Shown one piece after another: positions 46,656 to 54,996 of a DNA stretch of 64,000 nt. A program made the translations under genes and the position numbers. Each line of letters opens with the position of its first letter. The first letter of the stretch is position 1. Source of the stretch: Yamagishiella unicocca (lineage: Eukaryota > Chlorophyta > Chlorophyceae > Chlamydomonadales > Volvocaceae); contig BDSL01000075.1 in NCBI GenBank assembly GCA_003116995.1, positions 186,001-250,000 on the forward strand, written 5' to 3'. Below the pieces are notes generated by a model. The model did not search any database. It had not been told where the DNA came from and saw only the letters and a program-made list of their open reading frames with translations.

Positions 46656-47192
46656 GCGGCAGGGGAGCGAGCTGGCATGCGAGGGGCTGCGGGAGATGAG
46701 GATGCGGGTCGCGAAACACACATGTGGCACGTCCTCGATCTGATGCATGGACTACCGTGCAGTCCAGCAGACGGGCGCGGCCCCAGGCAACCCGAGCCCT
46801 GACATGGTGTTCTGAAGCTCTGCGTCTTCTTCACAACGATTGTGTATTATACATAGGAGGGAAGATATGCGAGGGACATATATACGATGCGCGGAGGGAT
46901 ATGGCGTTGGTCGTTCCCCTGATGCCGTGGTGGCGTTACTATAGGTTGGTGTGGTTGGATTGGAAGTAGGGGTTGGCATCGAGCGCGTTTGGCGCCGGAA
47001 GGTGAGAAACGGTGCTTGCAAGATGAGCAGAGGCACTTTGTCTGGTTGAGTTTTGCGGTAATCGATCACGATGGGAGGGATAACAGCTTTACGGCAGTTG
47101 CAAGTGCGGGCTACTGCGGCGGTGGATGCGGGCTGTCGAGCTGCAACTCGTACCGGTAATTGCCCACTGCTGGGCCAGGGCACAGTACCATA

Positions 47193-47197
47193 TTACA
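47193..47197 (-). terminator. TGTAA poly(A) signal of the - strand RluA-like gene
   Basis: Reads TGTAA on the - strand, about 142 nt beyond the stop codon. Confidence 0.5.
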
Positions 47198-47268
47198 AAA
47201 CTACGCCTGAGAGCGGAGCGCATGGCTGGAATTGAAATTGCAGTAGAAACTAGGGCCAATGCAACATT

Positions 47269-47273
47269 TGTAA
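47269..47273 (+). terminator. TGTAA, possible poly(A) signal of the SOUL gene
   Basis: 614 nt after the SOUL stop codon and only 66 nt from the stop of the opposing gene. The first TGTAA I found downstream on the + strand. Confidence 0.35.
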
Positions 47274-47338
47274 ACCGTCTTTGACAAAATTTGAGTTTGA
47301 TTCGTCTACATATGAGCAGTCGTAGCCACTGGCCCTCA

Positions 47339-49163
47339 TCAAGGGATCGCTGTTACAACCGCCTCCGTCGCCTCCGCCACCTCCGCGCCACACAGCATAC
47401 TCCCAAGTATGACCTCACACTTGTCGCACATGCCGTACATTTCCCCGTGCACGCGCGTCGTCGCCGCCGCTGCCGCTTCGGCGGCAGCGGCGCCACCCGG
47501 CCGGCCCTGTGGTGTGGCGGTGTTCGGCGGGCTGCCGTACCAGAACTCCACGAGCCCCAGCGGCACCAGCCCCCTCTGCGCGGCGGCCCACAGCAGTTTC
47601 GGAGCGCAGCAATCCCCCGTGCCTGCAGGAAACGCCAGCGCGACGCCATCGACACTCCCAATCCGCTGTTGCTGTTGTCGAACCTGCTGCCGCAGCCTCT
47701 TCTCCGGCTTCTGGTTCGTCTCCTGCTGCTGCTGGTTCGTCTGCTGGTTCGTTTCTTTCGCGTCTGGAGTTATCGGCAGCACGAGTGACGGCACCCGCGG
47801 GCGCGCAGCAGAGCCCTCGACGGCGCCACCCGCTGTACGGCGCCTCTGCGCCTCGTCGTACACCTTGAGCAGCTGCAGCTCCTCCCCTCGGAAGTTGCGC
47901 ACCCGGTAGCTGTCCTGGATGCGGCGGAGCAGCTCGTGAGAGAGGGCCTTACGGCGGCCGCGCAGCAGCAGCCTCTGCCCCTCCAAGAAGATCCGGGCCC
48001 CGGCCGCCGCCGCGTCAGCGCCACCACCATAAGTCCCACAAACAGCGCCCGCTGCGGTTGCGGTTGCGGCTACGGTTGCAGTTTCTGTGGGTGGGGAACT
48101 GCGATCATCGATGGAGCAGGTTGTTGTGTTTCGTATATCGCCCTGACGCCTCCGCTGCCCGCGCCCGGGTTTCTGGTGCTGCGGGGCCCCGGTGAGGCGC
48201 TGGTGCTGCTGCAAAGCCAGCTCCAGGGAGGTCAGTCGAGCCGAGTAGGCTTCCTGGCGGATTGCGCGGGCGACCCAGATGAGCGGGCAGGGTTGTGAGG
48301 AGCGGAGTTTAGGGGTGAGGGGTGGGGTGACGGAGGCGAAGAGGTACGGCGATGGGGCGAGACGCATCGGGGGGGTATGCGAGGGAGACCCCGTGTGTCA
48401 GCATCAGACGCATCGGGAGGGGGTTGAGGCGTTAGTGCTGGCTCTGGAGCTGGCGCCTTGGTGGCAGCTACTGCGAGAAGTTGCGGCTGGCGTACGGGCG
48501 CAGATGGTAAAAGGATTATGTTGCTCGGCTGGAAGGGGGACATCGCTGCGGCTTCGCTGTATCTCAGTGGGAGCGTGGTCGGGAGCACGGCCTTACCGTG
48601 AGGGTGCGGTAATGCTGGTACAGTGGAGTTGTGTTGATGACCGTCGCGATCGGGTCCACCCAACCAGGGACGCTCCAACGATTGGACATCTGGCCGCTGA
48701 AAGCTTTCAGTACGACAAGCTCGTCGCGCTCGCCGCGGCTTCTGGCAACTAGCACTCCAAACATCCTGCCAGGACCTTTCGTCCAAACGTAGTCAATGTG
48801 GAGTACTGGATCCGGCGTTGGGTCGTCGAAGTCAACTCGCGCATGTGTGCCAAGCTGATGCATGAGCGCCGCTGCAGCTTCTAGCGCCGCATGCGTCGGG
48901 CCAAGAAAGTGAATTCCGCTGCAGCATGTACACATGCCCCCATATTGAAGCGCACTTGGGGTCGACGGCGTGGCGCACGCTTTCACTGAATTCGGCCGCC
49001 TGCTGAAGTCGTCTTTCCAGCGTCTAGCGCTGACTTCACATACACGCTTTACGATGTTAACATTAAAAACTCCGTGTCGATGTGAACGAGTCGTAACGTC
49101 TCGGCAACGTGCGCCGAGCGAGCTCCGCCTGGCAGCGCGCTCGGCCAATGCGGGGACGAACAT
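47339..49163 (-). CDS. RluA-associated accessory-domain protein lacking a pseudouridine synthase domain
   Basis: Two exons, 48597-49163 and 47339-48253, joined in frame: 493 residues. The N-terminal ~45 residues (many Arg, Ser, Ala) could be an organelle transit peptide. The body matches, by memory, the non-catalytic part of large RluA-family proteins of bacteria and plastids. It has a Cys pair in CTCCSGIHFLGPTH (78-91), GRMFGVLVARSRGE followed by LVVLKAFSGQ (132-158), a basic helical stretch around RRKALSHELLRRIQDSYRVR, GDCCAPKLLWAAAQRGLVPL (402-421) with GLVEFWYGSP after it, and HGEMYGMCDKCEVILGSMLC (458-477). In those relatives the catalytic RluA domain follows this block; here a stop codon comes 16 residues later. 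Gln- and Ala-rich insertions are algal additions. An RNA-binding or regulatory role is inferred only. ATG 49163 is the first plausible start. Confidence 0.6.
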
Positions 49164-51254
49164 GGTATCCACTAACAAATTGCAATTTGCAAACAAAGAT
49201 CCGGCGGAAATTGTGCTAGATTTCAAGCGGGGCGCTGGCGCGCTGCCATTGCTAGTGTTCGAAAGCTCGTGGGCCGTACGTGGACTAACTGAAGTGTGGC
49301 CGGGCGCCTCATCGCTAGACCCCTTTAACTCCGTCCTGGCTGTGTACCCAGAAATGCCCAGACCCTGTTGTAGGCTGGGTGCCCACACCACAACCACTGG
49401 AGGGCGGCTCCAACCCCAGCCACCCCGCCGCTTGGACGCAGCCACCATGGCGGGACCCTGCGGCCAGATTACCCAGCAGTTTGTGGCGAAACTGCTGGTG
49501 ATCGCACCAGTCGGTGAAAACATGGATTTGCCGCGGATTCACAGGGTCGCCACCAGCTGGGTGGAACGCATAGTGCTGGTCCTCCAGCGGGAGCTGGAGA
49601 CAGCGACATATAGCTTGGGGGAAGCTACGGCGAGGGGCTTGGGAACCGAGTTCCAGGCGACCACAGGGCGCTTTGGGCGGCATCGCAGCGGGAGACGGCC
49701 AGGGAGTTCGTGTCTCCCCAGACCTACGCCATCCGTTTCGCATAGTACCTGGCAGGGAACCACCTGGGCGACTGGCTCCAGGGCAAGCTGGAGCAAATGT
49801 CACAGCACGTTGCGGGTGGAACCTGGGCTCAGGCGACACAGTCCAGCCGAGGAAGCTAGTGGTCGCCCTGAACCCGGACCTCTGGAACAGATATTGGGGA
49901 CCGCAGCTGGCGGGTGCGGCCCGCCTGATATCCGCCATGGGGAACGCGGCCCCCATGGGAGTGGGCGCCGTGGGAGTGAAACCTCCCTTCCATGTAGGGT
50001 GCGGCGAACTGCTCGGTCACGGTCCCCGCCCTCCGCTGAGGGGCCAGCGCACTCACCGCGCAGGCTGGTACCGCGGCCCGCAGCCCGAGGGGTGACGGCC
50101 GATCTGGGTCAGTCCTCTTCGCTAGCGGCTCGCGGGCTCCCGTCCGGCCTCTGCGCTCAAGGGGTTGGGGCGGTCAGGCGCTTAACAGGGTGGGCGCAGC
50201 TGCATCTGCTTCAGCCGCCGTGGTTCTGTTTCCGCTTTTTTCTACTATGCACCCGCAGGCGCGACCTCACTGCTTCGCTAGGGTGGCGCCAACACTCGGG
50301 TTCAAACCGGCAATCCCTGGCCGCACCGGGCCGTCCTGAGGATCGCTTTCGTGAATGCCTTTTCCCTGTGCGCTGGAGGCTCTCCCTTCCCTTGGCTCTC
50401 GCCCGCGCGCCTGGACTCCGCGTTGGTGGGCTCAACCTCTAAGCCGCTTCCTACCGCGTTCTCAGCCCTTGCATCTGGTCCTGCCATTATCTCTAGTGTT
50501 GGGAAAGGGCCGAGGGTGCTGCGAGCGAAGGCCGGCCAGACAAAACCGCCGGGAGCTGGGCGGGAACTAGTGTCTCCTGCTGTTGTCATACCTGGTTGTC
50601 CATGGTCTTGTCGTTGGTGTAGATTTATAGTCGTGGGTCTCCGGGCTCAATGCCTTTACTGTCTGCAGCTGCTCTTTGTAGAATTCAAATTTGGTTCTTT
50701 CACAACCACACGGCGTTGTGCCAAGATGAATTGCGACTGTATTGGCTGCCAACTATGTCCGGTAATCTGTGTGACCGCAGTTTGTGCGTCGCTGTTCGGT
50801 CGTACCGCGGTACTACAGGAAAAGGCCGAGCATTCCAGTATCTGCTGTTGCCAGTCGTCGTACAACACTGAAGGCACGAAAGCGTTTCCTAGGGACCACA
50901 CCCATGCAGCTGCGGCAGCCATGCACCTGGGTCGCCGCCCGTTCCCCCCCGCCCCCCTGGAGTACCGTAGTACCACCAAGTCATCGTGCTGGATAACTCG
51001 CTCCGCCAAGGGAACCGTCACTCCCTGCCTCCGACCGCGCTCTCCCACTCTCTGAGACGAGGTCGTATCGTTGACCGTGGTCCGTATCTCCGCATGGCTT
51101 TGCGTGAAAATGACCGTCGAGGATGAGGGTCGGTGCAGCCGATGTGGCTAGAAGTTCCAAAGAATGGCCGCTTAGCCAAGCGGCGTTATATCTCTCTTCC
51201 CCCAACCGCGCTCTCTCTCACCCCCCACCCCCCACCCCCGCGAAAGGGAGCGGC
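49164..51254. other. Intergenic region with a decayed ORF
   Basis: Upstream of the RluA-like gene and downstream of the membrane-protein gene. Besides the decayed ORF at 49353-50442, a short - strand ORF (50567-50752: FEFYKEQLQTVKALSPETHD) ends in a plausible splice donor but has no partners I can join, so I do not call it a gene. Confidence 0.4.
49353..50442 (+). pseudogene. Decayed ORF, possibly from a transposable element
   Basis: A continuous + frame opens at ATG 49353 and looks protein-like until about 49700 (WVERIVLVLQRELETATYSL). After an apparent frameshift the neighbouring frame carries ETAREFVSPQTYAIRFA, a stop, then YLAGNHLGDWLQGKLEQMSQ near 49700-49800. The rest is Pro/Arg/Gly-rich and looks non-coding. 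The length, lack of introns and broken frames suggest an old transposable-element gag-like ORF, but I recognise no enzyme motif. Confidence 0.3.
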
Positions 51255-54021
51255 TCAGAAGTCCGACTCGTCCAACCCCGGCATCCGGGACGAGCTCTCG
51301 TACATGCTGGGCACCGCCCTCCGCGGCGCTCTCCCCTGAACGCCGCTCACGCCCCCAGCCCGCCGCTCCGCCACAGTCGACCCCACCCCCAGCGGCCCCC
51401 CCTCCGAGCCCCGACGCGCCCCTGCCCCCGGCTGCACCATTCCCGCCGGCAGCCCCTCCATGCGCTCCTCCACATCCTGCATCTGCATCTCCGGCGCACG
51501 GGCGTAGTACGCCGACGTACGGGCGTCGTACTCGCCCTCCAGCTGGCGCTGAATGATGAACTTGTTGCGGCTGTTGGCGCCGGCGGCCTCCTCGCCGTAC
51601 GGGCTGACGCGCGACTGCGCTGCAGCGGCCTGCAGCCGCTGCTGAGCGAGCCACGTCTTGGGCTCGTACCTGACGCGGTACGGCAACCGAAGCAGGCAAA
51701 ACCGTACGACATTTGGATCCTGGATCCGCTAACAAAATGGGGAATGGGAGTTGTGTTTTGACCTGGTGGGGGCCCGTGGCCCCCCCATCCAACGCTGCGC
51801 GTGACGTCTCCAGAGGCGTCCTTTGGCGTGGTGCACCGCTACGGGCCGCACTCGGGGGTGACAGGAGGGAGCGAAAGGAGGGAGACGGCCGCGTGTACGA
51901 CGCACGTGAGCCCGCGCCGTACCGTACCTGTACAGCACACTGTACAGTCCAAAGTACAGGAAGGCGGTGATGCCCAGTACGAACGTCATGAAGCGGCCGC
52001 TGCGGGGGACGAAAGCGGCGGCCCAAGGGGTGGGGGGAGAGGTCGGCGGCCATGGCGGGTTGGGGGCTTTGTTGGACCTGGCACCGACTGACGACCAAAA
52101 CCCAGAAGGGCCCGATGCGGCAAGTCCAGCACCCAGAAGGGCCCCAGGATGCATGGCTGTACACGCACAGGTGCCAAACCCGCACCAACGCACCTACGTA
52201 GTCCGAGGCATCAAAGAGGACGTGTGGGTTCTGCAGCCGACCACCTCCCGGCCCCCATCCCCCCCTGGAGCGCACCTCTCGTGCAGCCCCGCGTCCACGA
52301 TCTTCTTGGCGATGAGGCACATCACTGCGACCCCATGGCAGGGCAGGTGGGGGCAGGTGGGGGCAGGGCAGGGCAGGTGGGGGCAGGGCCGGCGGGGGCA
52401 GAGCAGGTGGGGGCAGGACAGGTGGGGGCAGAGCAGGTGGGGGCAGAGCAGGTGGGGGCAGATTCACGGACACGGACACGGACGGAGTGGTGAATGTGGA
52501 TACTCGGTACTGCGGACGGGGGCTTGGGAGGAAACACGTGGGTCGGCACTGAGGAGTAAAACCGATTAGGAAAGCTTTGCAGCACACCGGGGGCGAGGGT
52601 GAGGTGCGCACAGCCGCGCCAGTAGCGGCCTGGCGTTGTGCGGCTCACGGTATGCAGCGGGACAGAGCACCCTGCCACCACCACCCCGGCCGCAGACCCA
52701 CGCCCCGCCACTCACATAGGGCCACAGGTATCAGCATGAACTGGGCGTACTGGCCTGCAGGGAGGCATAGGGGTGGGGACACCAGGGGTGCAGGGCGACA
52801 TAGGGGTGGGGACACCAGGGGTTGCAGAAGTCCTGTGCTGGCTGGCATGTGAAGGCACGTGGGGCCACCAGCGCGATGTACGAGTCAAGACGCAAGCCAG
52901 GGGAAGGTCCGACGTGGCAGGCTGCACTCGACACGTCATCAGCCCTCCCCCTGCCGGACCCCACCGGGACCCCTCCGAACCCGCAGCGTCCCAAGCTCCC
53001 GCAAGAGGCCCCTCAGCTCAGCGGGAGCACACAAGCCTCCGACCGACCTGGCTGCCCCGCAGCAACCTGGCTGCCCCGCAGCAACCTGGCTGCCCCGCAG
53101 CAACCTGGCTGCCCCGCAGCGACCTGGCTGCCCCGCAGCAGCCCCGAGCTGTGTATGCCGGTTGCGCAATCCCGCCCCGCACCCACCCCCCACGCCGACT
53201 CCCGCCCCCCGGGCCCTCTCCCCTCCCCTCCCCTGTCTTTCCCCCGTAATACGCACACGCGAGCACACACACACACCTGCCACGGTCCTGACGCACTCCC
53301 TCGGTGCTGACGTGGCGACCCAGCCCATGGTCATGATCTTGAGCGCCCCCGCCAGCATGAACGTGTAGCCCACGCCCGGCACCCGCCGAACCAGGGAGAT
53401 CTAAGGGGTGCGCGGAGAGGCGGGGAGCGCAGCACAGCACCGCACAGCACAGCACAGCACGGGGTGAGGAGGCGAGGACGCGAGGAGGCGAGGAGGGCAC
53501 GGGCCCGAGCACAGCACAGCGTGGCATTGCATAGCACAGCACAGCACGGTGTGAGAGGGTGGAGCACCCAGGCAACGAGGGCGGGGCGGGAGTCCGCCAG
53601 AAGTCGAGGATGGGGGGGGCCCGCGAAGCGATAAGTGAGCGGTCAGGCTGCGATGGTGAGGATCAGGGGTTCTCAAGATGCATCTGCCGGTGTCGAGGGG
53701 AGGGGGAAGACGGAAGAGGCGCGGCGGCTGCAGCTGCTGCCGACTCGCGTCCGCAAGGACGGCGAACGCTGTGAAGGGCGTGACTAGGAGCTGGGAGGTT
53801 GGAAGCTAGGTGTGCGCGAGCCGCCGCTAAGCCCCCTGCCGACGCACCTCTTGTGGTCCTTCATTGGCTAAGGGGTCTTCCGCCGACGCGCGGACCTGAG
53901 GGTCGCCAGGGCAACGAGGAGATAACGGTGCCCGTCGATACGCATCAACAATCGACCAGGAAGTGTTTGTTTGTTGCGTTTGCGTACCAGCAACGGGCGC
54001 CGTCGTGTGCAGAGCCTGCAT
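51255..54021 (-). CDS. Unrecognised membrane protein with three predicted transmembrane segments
   Basis: Seven exons in frame: 53848-54021, 53277-53400, 52716-52754, 52276-52324, 52198-52230, 51928-51999 and 51255-51669; 301 residues. Hydrophobic segments are YTFMLAGALKIMTMGWVA (about 70-87), QYAQFMLIPVALLMCLIAKK (101-120) and RFMTFVLGITAFLYFGLYSV (142-161). A soluble C-terminal half follows (YEPKTWLAQQRLQAAAAQSR, then NSRNKFIIQRQLEGEYDART, ending PSMYESSSRMPGLDESDF). I do not recognise the family. The size and layout would suit an organelle inner-membrane protein. The 33-nt exon (THTSSLMPRTT) lies in the loop before segment 3 and is skippable without changing frame. The start ATG 54021 is the first Met in an open frame after an upstream stop-free stretch; an earlier non-ATG start is unlikely. 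Confidence 0.65.
52336..52466. repeat. 18-bp minisatellite (GGCAGGTGGGGGCAGAGCA-type)
   Basis: About seven units built on GCAGGTGGGGGCAG, in an intron of the membrane-protein gene. Confidence 0.9.
52515..52565. repeat. Reversed copy of the CCACGGGTTTCCTC dispersed repeat
   Basis: GAGGAAACACGTGGGTCGGC followed by ACTGAGGAGTAAAACCG is the reverse complement of the copy at about 44330. Confidence 0.75.
53043..53146. repeat. 19/20-bp minisatellite (ACCTGGCTGCCCCGCAGCA), 5 copies
   Basis: Five nearly identical units in an intron of the membrane-protein gene. Each contains a CCCCGCAG splice-acceptor-like sequence on the + strand. Confidence 0.95.
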
Positions 54022-54996
54022 GGGACGTAGCGTCGCGGCGCTGCGCAACCGACGCTGGCCGGCAGCCGCAGCTGAGCCCCGAAGGGCATTCTTCTTATTC
54101 AAGGTGTCGAAAACGGGCAGGGTGACACTATGGTCAAGGTAGCCGCGTGGATTGGTCAGGTCACAGTCAGCTTCGCGAAAGTATCTATCTCTGGGTATGC
54201 CTGTTCTCCTAGTTACAACTGCAGCGTATGGCTAAGCGTAGCCTGGACAGTATATGACCGCTAGCTAAGCGCTTGCAGTGCAACACTCTAGAGTAGAGTG
54301 TCGTTCACCAGTCGGTTGGTTTTGAAGTAAATGCAAATTGCATATATACCATAGGTCAGATGTTATAGTTGTATGCAAATGCACTAGTATACATTGTTCG
54401 AGAAAACATACCGTCGCGCGCCGCCACTGTCGTGCTACTTGCTTGTTTCGTTTCGTTCCCGGAACAGAGGTATTCCAAATATTGTATTATTATCTGCTCA
54501 TAATTGGTCACCAAGGACCTGCGATGCCTTGGACCTCGGCGACTCTCGCGCTCGCGACACCCCGCTAAGCACGGCGTCGGTGAAACGCGTCTAGGATACA
54601 AAACTGGTCACGATCAAACGTAAGCAGTCGTTCCCCTGCCATGGGGAGGACGCGACTCCGCCTCTCGGGCCGTCGCGTTTCTACCCCCCGCCATCTACAG
54701 CCCCCCGGCCCTACCTCCGTCCGCCAGATCCAACAACCACGTTTCTGACCCCCCCCCCCTCCGTTTCCTCCGCCATCTCACCCACGTTCCTGCTTCGAAA
54801 CCAGGCCCCCGGTCGCCACAGCAACCCGCTGCATCAACTTGTTGGAGCTCCGAACAGCTTCACAGCACCTCATCGCCTTCGCCAGTGACGCCGGCAGCCT
54901 CCGTCGCCCTCAGGCCCCCTGCCGCTGCTCCCCGCCCCCGTCGTTGCTTGCCGTACACACCCCGCGCCTGCGCTCCTCCCACCGGACTTCGCCGCC
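54022..54996. promoter_or_regulatory. Divergent intergenic region, membrane protein (-) and methyltransferase (+)
   Basis: 975 bp between two start codons. The middle part (about 54300-54480) is notably AT-rich compared with the surrounding DNA; the last 350 bp are C-rich and probably the methyltransferase 5' UTR. No defined element recognised. Confidence 0.4.

Larger units (their letters stand above)
46656..47338. other. Shared 3' region of two convergent genes
   Basis: The SOUL gene (stop 46655, +) and the RluA-like gene (stop 47339, -) face each other here. It contains one TGTAA in each orientation (47269-47273 on +, 47193-47197 on -), so the 3' ends may overlap. No gene seen within. Confidence 0.6.

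Noticed and set aside
48970..50442. 490-codon + strand ORF taken as one gene
   Set aside because: Its first 190 bases are antisense to exon 1 of the RluA-like gene and it starts at a non-ATG codon. Only the part from 49353 may be an old ORF.
50567..50752. Short - ORF containing FEFYKEQLQTVKALSPETHD with a splice donor
   Set aside because: Looks protein-like, but no upstream or downstream exon could be joined; support is too thin for a gene call.
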